64,000 nucleotides of DNA from Paenibacillus segetis (lineage in GTDB: Bacteria; Bacillota; Bacilli; Paenibacillales; Paenibacillaceae): positions 124,001 to 188,000 of the forward strand of contig NZ_BMFT01000002.1 in NCBI RefSeq assembly GCF_014639155.1, given 5' to 3'. The notes below the pieces were generated by a model. The model was given only the letters and a program-made list of their open reading frames with translations, searched no databases and was not told where the DNA came from. Position numbers and translations under genes: made by a program. Shown in pieces: positions 10,701 through 18,557 of this stretch; position 1 is the first letter of the stretch; each line of letters begins with the position of its first letter.

Positions 10701-11591
10701 TCGCCTAATCCTGCTAAACAACACCAGAATGCAGGTATTCGCAAGCTATTTATTAAGCTGGATCAAGTCAAGGAAATGAGATTGACGGTATCAATGGTCC
10801 CGATCGTTGGGTCAATTGAGGATACGGATACAACAGTCAGTAGCATTCCGCTCGATATGTGGAGTATTGATGATGGTGAGCTCACGATTCCTGTTATTCA
10901 AAGTGCGAGCATAGATGGTGTACCATTAGCAGATTTCGCTGAGCAGAAATTCAGTTATGATATTCAGTTGCCACTTGATCGTACGGATGTACCTGCTCTG
11001 GAATTTACGTATGATCTAACGTTGAATGATGTACAGGTCATCTCTGCAGACGAGGTTCCTGGTGTAACGAAGGTTATCGTATCCTCATTGCAGAATCCAG
11101 GAATCAAGAGCATGTATTATTTCAATTACAAACTAATGCCTAATAACGGGGAAGAGGAGCAGTTGATCGAACTCCCAATTGCAGCTGTTTCTGCAAGTGC
11201 CTCGCAAGCTGATCAAGGCAATACAGAGGATAAGGCTATTGATGGTAATCTGGATACCTACTGGGGTGCCGAAGGCGACCAGTGGATCATGCTTGACCTC
11301 GGTGAAGTGAAGACCATGAATAGTGTTGGCATAGCATTTATTCGGGGAAATGAGCGCAGCTTCAAATATGATATTGAAACGTCGCTCGATGGTCAGAACT
11401 GGTATAAGGCATATTCAGGCCAGAGTAGTGGCGAAAGCTTGGATATCGAGAAAACGTATCTGAAGCAGCATGATGCCCAGTATATCCGTATCACTGGACA
11501 CGGCAACAGTGTGAACCAATGGAATTCTTATGCCGAGATTCGCGTCTATCAACTTCAACTGCAATCCTACGAAGACGGAAATGATCGTTAA
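7725..11591 (+). CDS. Secreted multidomain heparinase II/III-like protein with C-terminal F5/8 type C module
   Basis: A 1288-residue exported protein starting at TTG 7725, with AGGAG nine bases upstream. A signal peptide ends near AQA (residue 32). Next come a concanavalin-like sandwich domain (about 40-245), a copper-amine-oxidase-N/stalk-like segment (VVPLRFVSQFFGVDAEI, about 305-385), a helical toroid with TNNWN near 590 and DGAWAEGPSYWKY near 655, and a heparinase II/III sandwich with NNVVSHGHYDLGSF near 805. It ends in a discoidin/F5-8C (CBM32-like) module (about 1150-1280) with the typical DGNLDTYWGAEGDQWIMLDLG pattern. It probably performs the first extracellular cut in the pathway. 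It is 15 bases from the upstream gene, in one operon. Confidence 0.83.
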   Translation: MSIRRTIFQRTSLLLSIVIGFSGILGTLPAQAASNIKVHMVQDFEDYTQTGAPPSGFEMTGITDVKKSSGALNDGDTAPNGSSVSLRILESIADQPDVGLAKRFGADDLTGELILDFDIKWLDLNGSRFFELKDSSNRGITLGSIGTDGILKVEGNKIPLSMNQWYRLSFAINYSSNVQTVSVYVDGVKKIDSIILKNSSNATGINYIRVRAKRNSQADLATDVSGNKNFTTLLDNMRVYEGNVLKTMEELQEMNVPDSLLDFDNDLGISVNNRLEGALAMVVNSPNVLKDNVKTVNAISEQNIPRKVEGEVVVPLRFVSQFFGVDAEITEEIANSNPHIQFTSDDVMVPLDQVGTLLHKQVYTDYKGRGLIVIGDKANPFDDDLDKVDEAIKPQDNEKFFIEEAIKEIVYDRPSGEEAIAQLLNNNASHPRVLATSSDFARIKTMVQSGEATISKWYQDIQKQGEKHLIMALPTDDLPDGRRMIGSRQVGPLVINLGMLYHLSDNAVKKEQYKQRIWDEVYTVSQFPNWNEENEFLNTAEFMEGLAIAYDWLYDEWTPEQRLILEDAMIQKGLVKTLEAYNKNIWWIHTYPRTNNWNAVCNGASVLTLMAIGDLDREVLLPSKENVTMQQFGGKILDTAFNALEDFILLEFTPDGAWAEGPSYWKYTLEYIVRFISSLETALGTSYGYDQTPGLNKTAYFPTYLSGAVGSLNYGDASSNKVMSAEELWIAKKYGDPLLASVHLDNKIKFKNAGSEFEMLWYDPALYLPGQSLDLDQYFSGTEVATFRSKWEDPNSSFLGLKAGNNVVSHGHYDLGSFVFESLGQQWAIDLGKDDYNLPGYSNYDKERLTYYRLNPEGHNTLVINPDGSAQQNIKAFSKIERVESKPAGGFAITNLTEAYDKHVSQAKRGVMLGTNRTRATIQDEVTFLSPSTAYWFMHTEADIQVSADGKSAIFSKGGEKLWVGLDSDARDDADQPIDVRFGVMDAKPLPESPNPAKQHQNAGIRKLFIKLDQVKEMRLTVSMVPIVGSIEDTDTTVSSIPLDMWSIDDGELTIPVIQSASIDGVPLADFAEQKFSYDIQLPLDRTDVPALEFTYDLTLNDVQVISADEVPGVTKVIVSSLQNPGIKSMYYFNYKLMPNNGEEEQLIELPIAAVSASASQADQGNTEDKAIDGNLDTYWGAEGDQWIMLDLGEVKTMNSVGIAFIRGNERSFKYDIETSLDGQNWYKAYSGQSSGESLDIEKTYLKQHDAQYIRITGHGNSVNQWNSYAEIRVYQLQLQSYEDGNDR

Positions 11592-11615
11592 ATAGAGATC
11601 AAGGAGAGTAATGTT

Positions 11616-13127
11616 ATGATGAAACTATTTTGGGGAGACTTACACAATCATTGTGGAATCACATATGGGTTTGGGGCACTGACGAATGCGTTGGAAGCGG
11701 CAAAGGGACAGTTGGATTTTTGCGCTATAATCGGTCATGCCATGTGGCCGGATATGCCGGAACGGACGGAGGATACGGCATTTCTGGTAGACTTCCACAA
11801 TGAGGGGTTTGCGAAACTGCAAGCGGACTGGGAAGCGATCCGTTCCAAAGTTCAGGAAGCCAATATTCCACATGAATTTGTTACTTTTCAAGGTTACGAG
11901 ATTCATTCCAGCGAGTTTGGGGATCATCATGTGGTATCGCCAAGCGATGAGCTTCCTCTCGTATATGCAGCTTCTCCACAGCAGCTTGCCGAGGAGCTAG
12001 CGCCTTATCAAGTGATTGCAGTTCCGCATCATATCGGTTATACGCCAGGTTATCGGGGAACGAATTGGGGAGCCTTCCGTTCCGATATTTCACCGATTGT
12101 TGAAGTATTCTCTAAACATGGATGCGGGATGTCCGATGGGAGTGCATATCCTTATTATCATACGATGGGACCAAGAGACTCGCGTAATACAGTATTCGAG
12201 GGCCTCAATCAGGGTAAGAAATTTAGCTTTGCCGGGTCGACAGATCATCATGCGGGTTATCCAGGATCTTATGGGGATGGACGTGTCGCGGTATGGGCAG
12301 AGGAGAAAACGCGTGAATCGATCTGGGAAGCGATTAAAGCTGGTCGCACCTATGCGGTTACCGGGGACAAGATCGAATGCCAATTCACACTAAATGGAGC
12401 TTGCATGGGCAGTGAAGTTGAAGCGGCGAGCGATCGCCATCTGGTATTGGATGCGATATGCGCAGACTATATTGATAAGATTACGGTGTACAAAAACACG
12501 AAGCCTTGGAAGGTGGTTACCGGGGACAGCATCATGATGGAGACAATCCCTTCGAAGGGCTCTATGAGCAGGTACAAGATCAGAGTGGAAATGGGTTGGG
12601 GCGAGTCTAAGCATGGCTACAGCTGGGAGGCCAAAGCTTCTGTGGAAAATGGTAAACTGCTCGCTGCAGATAGCTGTTTCCGCGGCCAAAGCGTGCTGGC
12701 GCCAGAGCCTGGCATGAGTGAAAATTTAGACATCAACAAGTTAGATAATCGCCTTGTAGAACAGACAGGGCAATCCCTTCGCTGGACCTGTACGACCTTC
12801 CAAAACCCAAGTACATTACATCCGGCCACAGCAGCGGTGATACTTGAAGTAGAGGGAGACGAGGCAAGTCGAGTGGTTGTTGAGGCTAACGGGATTAAAA
12901 TGGAATTCAGTTTAGCAGAATTACTGACGGGATCACGCTCTATGCATGTGCAGCCATACAGTTCAGAGGCGATCCTGATCCATCGCGCAGTTCCAGAAGC
13001 TGCTTACCAGGTTCATTTGGAATGGAATGATACGGAGAAGGATAAGGATACAGATGTGTATCATGCTGAAATCCGTCAGGCTAACCATCAATTTGCATGG
13101 ATTTCACCGATCTTCGTAAAATCATAA
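11616..13127 (+). CDS. PHP/DUF3604-type metal-dependent hydrolase
   Basis: A 503-residue protein beginning FWGDLHNHCGI, the metal-binding signature of the PHP superfamily. Further metal ligands are probably in IIGHAMWPD, FQGYEIHSSEFGDHH, VPHHIGY and AGSTDHHAGYPG. The order matches DUF3604-type proteins, which occur widely next to polysaccharide lyases and sulfatases but have no settled substrate. There is no signal peptide, so it probably acts on imported glycan fragments. It is the last gene of the operon and has a good AAGGAG site. The C-terminal 150 residues look like an all-beta domain. Confidence 0.78.
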   Translation: MMKLFWGDLHNHCGITYGFGALTNALEAAKGQLDFCAIIGHAMWPDMPERTEDTAFLVDFHNEGFAKLQADWEAIRSKVQEANIPHEFVTFQGYEIHSSEFGDHHVVSPSDELPLVYAASPQQLAEELAPYQVIAVPHHIGYTPGYRGTNWGAFRSDISPIVEVFSKHGCGMSDGSAYPYYHTMGPRDSRNTVFEGLNQGKKFSFAGSTDHHAGYPGSYGDGRVAVWAEEKTRESIWEAIKAGRTYAVTGDKIECQFTLNGACMGSEVEAASDRHLVLDAICADYIDKITVYKNTKPWKVVTGDSIMMETIPSKGSMSRYKIRVEMGWGESKHGYSWEAKASVENGKLLAADSCFRGQSVLAPEPGMSENLDINKLDNRLVEQTGQSLRWTCTTFQNPSTLHPATAAVILEVEGDEASRVVVEANGIKMEFSLAELLTGSRSMHVQPYSSEAILIHRAVPEAAYQVHLEWNDTEKDKDTDVYHAEIRQANHQFAWISPIFVKS

Positions 13128-13150
13128 TTATTGAATGAAGTTATTTAGAC

Positions 13151-13180
13151 GGGAGCATCGTGTTAGGTGCTCTCTTTCTG
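13151..13180 (+). terminator. Probable intrinsic terminator of the lyase operon
   Basis: GGGAGCA (13151-13157) pairs with TGCTCTC (13168-13174) with one G-U pair and a 10-base loop, followed by TTTCTG. The stem is short and the U-tract broken, but it is the only candidate between the operon and the mqo promoter. Confidence 0.5.
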
Positions 13181-13261
13181 CATGTTTACTAATTATTCTT
13201 ACCGTGGTTGAGATAAAGTGATTGATATTCATTTTTAATCCTAATAATAGTAAATTAATGC

Positions 13262-13291
13262 TTCAAATTTATAATAATGATAGACTATAAT
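13262..13291 (+). promoter_or_regulatory. Probable sigma-A promoter of mqo
   Basis: A perfect -10 hexamer TATAAT (13286-13291) is preceded, at 18-base spacing, by TTCAAA (13262-13267) as a plausible -35. The predicted start near 13298 lies just before the structured leader and about 108 bases before the mqo start codon. Confidence 0.6.
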
Positions 13292-13306
13292 TAGTTGTAT
13301 CTGACC

Positions 13307-13378
13307 CAGAAAGATGTGTGACTATTTCGAGCCCTGGCTTGCTGTGACTCCTAAATAGGAGCGCCAACATCCTTTCTG
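13307..13378 (+). ncRNA. Structured 5' leader of mqo, unassigned
   Basis: CAGAAAGATGT (13307-13317) pairs with ACATCCTTTCTG (13367-13378), giving an 11-bp closing stem with a single bulged G. Inside it there are mutually exclusive options: CTATTT with AAATAG, or the local hairpin CTCCT-AAAT-AGGAG, plus a small AGCC/GGCT hairpin. The arrangement between a clear promoter and the mqo ribosome binding site is what a cis-acting RNA regulator would look like. It does not match any riboswitch consensus I can recall (not TPP, SAM, FMN, lysine, glycine, M-box, c-di-GMP or T-box). Alternating structure is inferred from pairing only. Confidence 0.45.
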
Positions 13379-13405
13379 CAAATCGTAGGAATAAGGACGG
13401 TATGA

Positions 13406-14902
13406 ATGAATAGACAAACGAAAACAGACGTTATCTTAATTGGTGCCGGAATCATGAGTGCTACCTTGGGGTCACTGCTAAAAGAATTAGCTCCAGACTG
13501 GGACATCACAGTGCTTGAAAGGCGTGCAAAAGCAGGAGAGGAGAGCTCCAATGAATGGAATAATGCGGGAACTGGGCATTCTTCATTATGTGAGCTTAAC
13601 TACACCGTCGAACAGGCGGACGGATCTATCGATATCAGCAAAGCTGTAAAAGTGAATGAAGAGTTTCAAGTTTCAAAGCAGTTCTGGTCTTATCTTGTGA
13701 ATCACAATCGGATTCGTAATCCGCGGGACTTTATCGTGCCAGTGCCTCACATGAGTTTTGTACAAGGGGCGCCAGATGTCCGATTTTTGAAAAAACGATT
13801 TGAAGCGCTTTCTGCCCATCCCCTGTTCCCGGAGATGGAATTTTCCGATGACCCGGAACAACTGAAAGAATGGATTCCACTTATGATGGAAGACCGAACA
13901 TTGAATAATCCTATAGCGGCCACAAAAATGGGCTCGGGTACGGATGTTAACTTTGGTGCTTTAACGCGTATGATGTTCAATCACTTACAGAGTCAAAACG
14001 TCGATCTAAAATTCAATCATAATGTGGACAATATTAAACGTACGAGCGACGGCTTGTGGGAATTGAAAGTGCGGAATGTGGAGAACGGTACGACCGAGAG
14101 CCATACGGCAAAATTCGTATTTATCGGTGGCGGTGGCGGAAGTCTACATTTGCTGCAAAAATCCGGGATCCCTGAAGGAAAAGGGATCGGGGGATTCCCT
14201 ATAAGTGGAATATTCATGGTGTGTCGCAAGCCAGAAGTTGTAGCACAACATCGAGCTAAAGTATATGGTAAAGCGGCGGTTGGTGCTCCGCCAATGTCTG
14301 TGCCGCATCTTGATACCCGGGTGATTGATAACCAAGAATCGTTGTTCTTCGGACCGTTCGCCGGTTTTTCACCTAAGTTCTTGAAATTTGGATCCATGTT
14401 CGATCTGATTACTTCCGTCAAACCACATAATCTCGTCAATATGCTCGCGTCAGGTGTAAAAAGCGTTTCATTAGTTACGTACTTGGTCAAGCAATTGATG
14501 TTAACCAAGGAACAGCGTATGGAAGAATTACGACAGTTTGCTCCGAACGCCAAAAGTGAAGATTGGGAGCTGATTGTAGCAGGCCAGCGTGTACAAATTA
14601 TTAAAGAAACAGCCGCTGGTAAAGGTACACTTCAATTTGGTACAGAGGTTATTAGTGCCGCCGATGGCTCCATAGCTGCATTGCTCGGAGCTTCTCCTGG
14701 TGCTTCTACCGCCGTTTCCGTCATGCTTGAGGTTATGGAAAAATGTTTCCCGCAGCATATCCAGGCATGGGAGCCAAAAATAAAAGAGATGATTCCTTCG
14801 TATGGCGAATCACTACAGGGTAATCCCGAGCTAGTTCAGGACATTTATACTTCAACCGCCCGTTCGCTGGGGTTAATGACAGGTCAAAGAATAAACGAAT
14901 AG
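13406..14902 (+). CDS. mqo: Malate:quinone oxidoreductase
   Basis: FAD-dependent, membrane-associated enzyme that oxidises L-malate to oxaloacetate and passes the electrons to quinone. The 498-residue length is normal for the family. The N-terminal dinucleotide-binding motif is [13 protein letters not shown], followed by [22 protein letters not shown], which is characteristic of Mqo. [25 protein letters not shown] in the middle is also strongly conserved. The start at ATG 13406 follows AAGGACGG; an ATG four bases earlier opens only a four-codon frame. It is monocistronic, with its own promoter and a strong terminator. Confidence 0.97.
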   Translation: MNRQTKTDVILIGAGIMSATLGSLLKELAPDWDITVLERRAKAGEESSNEWNNAGTGHSSLCELNYTVEQADGSIDISKAVKVNEEFQVSKQFWSYLVNHNRIRNPRDFIVPVPHMSFVQGAPDVRFLKKRFEALSAHPLFPEMEFSDDPEQLKEWIPLMMEDRTLNNPIAATKMGSGTDVNFGALTRMMFNHLQSQNVDLKFNHNVDNIKRTSDGLWELKVRNVENGTTESHTAKFVFIGGGGGSLHLLQKSGIPEGKGIGGFPISGIFMVCRKPEVVAQHRAKVYGKAAVGAPPMSVPHLDTRVIDNQESLFFGPFAGFSPKFLKFGSMFDLITSVKPHNLVNMLASGVKSVSLVTYLVKQLMLTKEQRMEELRQFAPNAKSEDWELIVAGQRVQIIKETAAGKGTLQFGTEVISAADGSIAALLGASPGASTAVSVMLEVMEKCFPQHIQAWEPKIKEMIPSYGESLQGNPELVQDIYTSTARSLGLMTGQRINE

Positions 14903-14968
14903 ATGAAGGCGTGCATAGATTTTGCCTTCACCACATATAAATGCTCCAGCCTAATAACTGTGAGTGCT

Positions 14969-15000
14969 AAAAAAGGACGCCTACCAAGGCGTCCTTTTTT
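14969..15000 (+). terminator. Intrinsic terminator of mqo
   Basis: GGACGCC (14975-14981) and GGCGTCC (14988-14994) form a perfect stem flanked by six A on the left and six T on the right. The symmetry would allow termination in both directions. Confidence 0.92.
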
Positions 15001-15121
15001 ATAATAGGAATGTATATACATTGCGTACAATTTATATCTATATTGGTGTATCATACCTATAGGGATGTAGATCAAATATCATAGGTACGCCTGCAAAAAA
15101 TATATTAAATGGGGATGCGCT

Positions 15122-16150
15122 ATGCTTACTATTAATATGCTATCATCGGCACACAAGGTAAAGGCACAAGGGGTTTTATCCGCTTATATCGAGCAAGTAA
15201 ACTTGGTGGAGACGGGACTAAAGGAACAGTATACTGTTACAAAAAATCGGATGATTCCGGGCCATATTAATCATTACCATACCATAGACTTTAAGTTTTT
15301 TTTGAGTATCCCCTTTGCAAAAATAAGAGGAACAACCGTAGCCTATGTTCATTTTGTACCGGAAACTATCGAGGAGAGTTTAAAACTACCCGCCTTCGCT
15401 AAAGCTATATTTTACGCCTATATGATTTGGTTCTATAGAGCCGTTGACCATATCGTCGTAGTTAATCCTTACTTCATCGAGGTTCTGAAGAAATATAAAA
15501 TAGATGAGAGAAAGGTAACTTATATCCCTAACTTCGTCTCCGAGGACCAATTCTATCGATTGCCGGAAGCATCCATTGCTGCAACGAAGCAAAAGTATGC
15601 GGTCCCCTCGGACAAGTTCGTTGTCTTAGGCGTTGGTCAGGTTCAAACTCGCAAAGGAATATTGGATTTCATTGAGACCGCGAAACAACTTCCTGACATA
15701 CAGTTCATATGGGCCGGTGGCTTCTCATTTGGCTCCATCACGGAGGGATACAAAGAACTTAAATGGCATGTCGACAACCCGCCCGAAAATGTTAATTTCA
15801 TAGGTATTATTAGCAGGGAAGAAATGAATGCTGTATATAACATCGCGGATATCATGTTTCTACCTTCTTATAACGAACTGTTCCCCATGTCTATTCTCGA
15901 AGCATTAGCCTTGAAAATTCCTGTGCTATTAAGGAACCTAGATTTATATGAAAATATCTTATTTGATTATTATTTGAAGGGTGATCATGTACCAGGGTTC
16001 GTCCAAATCATAAAGCAACTCCAGCCCAAAGGAGAAGATTACAACACTTGGTGCAATCGCTCGCAGCAATGTCACGAATATTATTCCGAACGCCATGTGT
16101 TGGAATTATGGGATCATTTCTATAACGACATAACCCCTCATAACCAATAA
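15122..16150 (+). CDS. Family 4 glycosyltransferase, LafB/CpoA-like glycolipid synthase
   Basis: A 342-residue GT-B enzyme. The N-terminus (INMLSSAHKVKAQGVLSAY) resembles the glycosyltransferases that add the second sugar to glucosyl-diacylglycerol (Listeria LafB, pneumococcal CpoA, Acholeplasma DGlcDAG synthase). The donor-binding half holds VGQVQTRKGILDFIETA (about residue 170) and the E-x7-E motif in NELFPMSILEALA (about residue 255). It is a soluble, membrane-surface protein with no transmembrane segment. The next gene encodes an LPG-synthase-like membrane protein and a LafA-like transferase lies beyond it, which together suggest membrane glycolipid or LTA-anchor synthesis. The sugar specificity is not predictable. 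Confidence 0.82.
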   Translation: MLTINMLSSAHKVKAQGVLSAYIEQVNLVETGLKEQYTVTKNRMIPGHINHYHTIDFKFFLSIPFAKIRGTTVAYVHFVPETIEESLKLPAFAKAIFYAYMIWFYRAVDHIVVVNPYFIEVLKKYKIDERKVTYIPNFVSEDQFYRLPEASIAATKQKYAVPSDKFVVLGVGQVQTRKGILDFIETAKQLPDIQFIWAGGFSFGSITEGYKELKWHVDNPPENVNFIGIISREEMNAVYNIADIMFLPSYNELFPMSILEALALKIPVLLRNLDLYENILFDYYLKGDHVPGFVQIIKQLQPKGEDYNTWCNRSQQCHEYYSERHVLELWDHFYNDITPHNQ

Positions 16151-16178
16151 AACAAACTGAGTATCTAGGAGTTAGCGA

Positions 16179-17192
16179 ATGAAGAATAAAATATTCAGTA
16201 CCATCATTGTCATCGTGACTTTCTGTATCTTCTTGTCGTTTTTCCTGTTCACCAAAGGCTTACCTTCGTTAATCCAAGAAATTAAATTGCTAGATCGCTC
16301 ATGGATTCTGCTATCTGTTGTATGTTTACTTGTGTTTTGGTTTTTCGAAATGTTGGTGTTATATATCATAACGGGAAAGCTATACCCGATTAAAAGATTG
16401 CTTGCCCGATCGATTAAGTTCGAGATGATCGGCCAATTCTTCGGCGCCGTTTCGCCCTTTTCGGCTGGAAGCCATCCTGCCCAACTCTATGCGATGACGG
16501 AACGCGGTATCCCTGTGGGGATAGCTGGCTCTATTCTAATGATCAAATTTTTGATTCATCAAGCCGTGAACATCGCCATTTTGATCTTAGCGTTCGTGTA
16601 CAAGTTTGGTTATTTTAACGCTAGGGTCGACTATTTTCCGTATCTTTGCATTTTGGGTCTCGCCGTTCACGTTGTCATCATGATATTCTCTGTAATGTTC
16701 TCGGTTAATAGTAAACTGACTTTGCGTATCCTAACAGCTGTATTTAAATTTTTACATACTGTAAGACTCTTAAAGGACGTGGATTCTAGGCTCCAGCAAA
16801 TCAAGATTGAATTAGAAAAGTTCCATCAGAATGCTGCCCTGATCACGAAACATAGACGAATGTGTCTTTACGCCACGCTATTCACATGCATTCAATATTT
16901 AGCTTTCTTTAGCATTCCTTACTGCATTTATAGAAGCTTCGGCTTGGATTCCGTGGATATGTGGACCCTCATTTGCGCCCAAATATTCTTGGTCAACTTC
17001 ATGGCGATCATCCCGCTTCCTGGTGCCGCGGGAGGTGCAGAGGGCGGATTTTATTTGATTTACAGTTTATTTTTTCATTCGAGTACGATTCTGACCGCCA
17101 TCTTTGTTTGGAGATTGCTCACCTATTATTTCTCTATCGCAGCCGGCAGCGTGTTTCTGCTGGTATCACCGAACGTCAAAAAAAGCCATTAA
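16179..17192 (+). CDS. Lysylphosphatidylglycerol synthase TM-domain-like membrane protein (flippase-like)
   Basis: A 337-residue polytopic membrane protein with about eight helices. The motifs FEMIGQFFGAVSPFSAGSHPAQ (about residues 85-105) and FMAIIPLPGAAGGAEGGF (about residues 275-292) are hallmarks of the UPF0104/LPG_synthase_TM family. There is no catalytic lysyl-transferase domain, so it is the membrane part only, as in LafC-like proteins of the Listeria glycolipid operon and in other proposed lipid flippases. It is 28 bases downstream of the LafB-like gene and surely cotranscribed. A role in glycolipid translocation or regulation is inferred. Confidence 0.83.
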   Translation: MKNKIFSTIIVIVTFCIFLSFFLFTKGLPSLIQEIKLLDRSWILLSVVCLLVFWFFEMLVLYIITGKLYPIKRLLARSIKFEMIGQFFGAVSPFSAGSHPAQLYAMTERGIPVGIAGSILMIKFLIHQAVNIAILILAFVYKFGYFNARVDYFPYLCILGLAVHVVIMIFSVMFSVNSKLTLRILTAVFKFLHTVRLLKDVDSRLQQIKIELEKFHQNAALITKHRRMCLYATLFTCIQYLAFFSIPYCIYRSFGLDSVDMWTLICAQIFLVNFMAIIPLPGAAGGAEGGFYLIYSLFFHSSTILTAIFVWRLLTYYFSIAAGSVFLLVSPNVKKSH

Positions 17193-17206
17193 CGACAATG
17201 GCTTTT
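17181..17206. terminator. Bidirectional terminator between convergent genes
   Basis: AAAAGCCATT (17181-17190) and AATGGCTTTT (17197-17206) form a perfect 10-bp stem around a 6-base loop. The stem overlaps the stop codon of the upstream plus-strand gene, and the T-tracts on each side allow termination on both strands. Confidence 0.88.
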
Positions 17207-17234
17207 CTCAGTATTTCTCACACTCGCTATAAGG

Positions 17235-18446
17235 TCAAACTTCCCTCTCATGGGCCTTGGGATTTCCGAACGTCACCAAGGATACTTTGGCTTCCTGATT
17301 GGCTTGTATCGTGCTCCGATACTTATCTAATACTCCACTCGCGAATATACCGCTGGAATAATCTTTGGCCTTCAGGACCGCCTGTTTGCACATTCTATTT
17401 CTCAAACTGACATTGCTGAGTATTTCATGGATATAACGGACAAATTCATCTTTCTCCTTGTACGAATAACCGTTATCCCCCTGCTCAATTACCCCGTCCA
17501 AGCAAGGATCGTATTTGCATACCACGGGACATCCGCTGCTCAGTGCCTCTAAATAAGTTAATCCCTGGGTTTCGCTAGTGGATGCGTTCACGAAAATTTC
17601 GCCCATTTTATAGTACTTATAAACTTCATCTGAATGGATCATTCCCGTAAAAATAACGTGGTCTTCTAAAACTTGTTTCTTAACTTGGTCTTGCAAATGA
17701 GTTAAATAGGGCCCTCCGCCTACGATTAGCAACTTTACCTTGTCGCAAATTTTGATTACATCCGGTAGAAGGGTCAGGATTTCGCTAATGTTCTTTTCTT
17801 CCGCGATCCTTCCGACATAGACGAGTACCCTATCGCTCTGATTAAGCTGTAATTCCTTCATAATAGTTTGTTTATCTTCAGCCGATAGCTCCCGTTGAAA
17901 TTTACTCAACTCTATCCCGGTTGGCACGACGTAAGTAGGCTTATTTACCCCGTAACTTAATAGCGTATTTTTTGTTTTATTCGTCGCAGCAATAACACCA
18001 TCGAGATTGTTCAACATTCTCTTCGTTATTTTTATCGACATATTCTTGCTGATGATCTTTCCACCCCATAAATAATCCAAATAGTTCTCATACATGGTGT
18101 GATACGTATGTATCTGGGGTATATTTAGTTTTTTGGCGATATGCCTAGAAACCAGCATCATAGAAAATTCAGTTTGAGAATGAATGACATCCGGTCCCCA
18201 CTGTATAATTTCATTAATCAACTTGTTGTAAAAGGGAAACTTAATTTTTGCATCCGGATAGACGCCGATGGGAATAGATTTTACGTAATACACATCTCCT
18301 TCGACCGTCTCTTTGCGGGTAGGTGATAAGGTCAGAATCTTAACGTCATGTCCATTGGACTTCAATTCTTTATATAGATTTTTGACCGAAGTGACAACAC
18401 CATTGATCATCGGGGAAAAGGTATCCGTCGTTATTAAAATCCTCAT
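17235..18446 (-). CDS. Family 4 glycosyltransferase, LafA/diacylglycerol glucosyltransferase-like
   Basis: A 403-residue GT4 enzyme starting MRILITTDTFSPMINGVVTSV, the N-terminal pattern of transferases that glycosylate diacylglycerol (LafA, Acholeplasma MGlcDAG synthase). The donor site has VYVGRIAEEKNISEIL (about residue 210), and the E-x7-E motif lies in ETQGLTYLEALSSG (about residue 305). An upstream ATG-rich frame extends to 18500, but GGAGG lies ten bases before ATG 18446, so that start is chosen. It faces the LafB-like gene and follows a PAP2 phosphatase gene on the same strand. The likely reaction is the first sugar transfer to diacylglycerol (inference). Confidence 0.83.
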   Translation of the reverse strand: MRILITTDTFSPMINGVVTSVKNLYKELKSNGHDVKILTLSPTRKETVEGDVYYVKSIPIGVYPDAKIKFPFYNKLINEIIQWGPDVIHSQTEFSMMLVSRHIAKKLNIPQIHTYHTMYENYLDYLWGGKIISKNMSIKITKRMLNNLDGVIAATNKTKNTLLSYGVNKPTYVVPTGIELSKFQRELSAEDKQTIMKELQLNQSDRVLVYVGRIAEEKNISEILTLLPDVIKICDKVKLLIVGGGPYLTHLQDQVKKQVLEDHVIFTGMIHSDEVYKYYKMGEIFVNASTSETQGLTYLEALSSGCPVVCKYDPCLDGVIEQGDNGYSYKEKDEFVRYIHEILSNVSLRNRMCKQAVLKAKDYSSGIFASGVLDKYRSTIQANQEAKVSLVTFGNPKAHEREV

Positions 18447-18557
18447 TCCATATTTTCCTCCAATAATAGGCCGCTTAGAATACCCTATGAATATTAACAA
18501 GGACTAAATAGGATAATATTAACATTATGACATATAAATATTAACTAATTATGAAAT

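Noticed and set aside
13402..13413. Four-codon frame ATG-AAT-GAA-TAG just before mqo
   Set aside because: It overlaps the true start region by chance; the mqo ATG four bases later has the proper spacing and family N-terminus.
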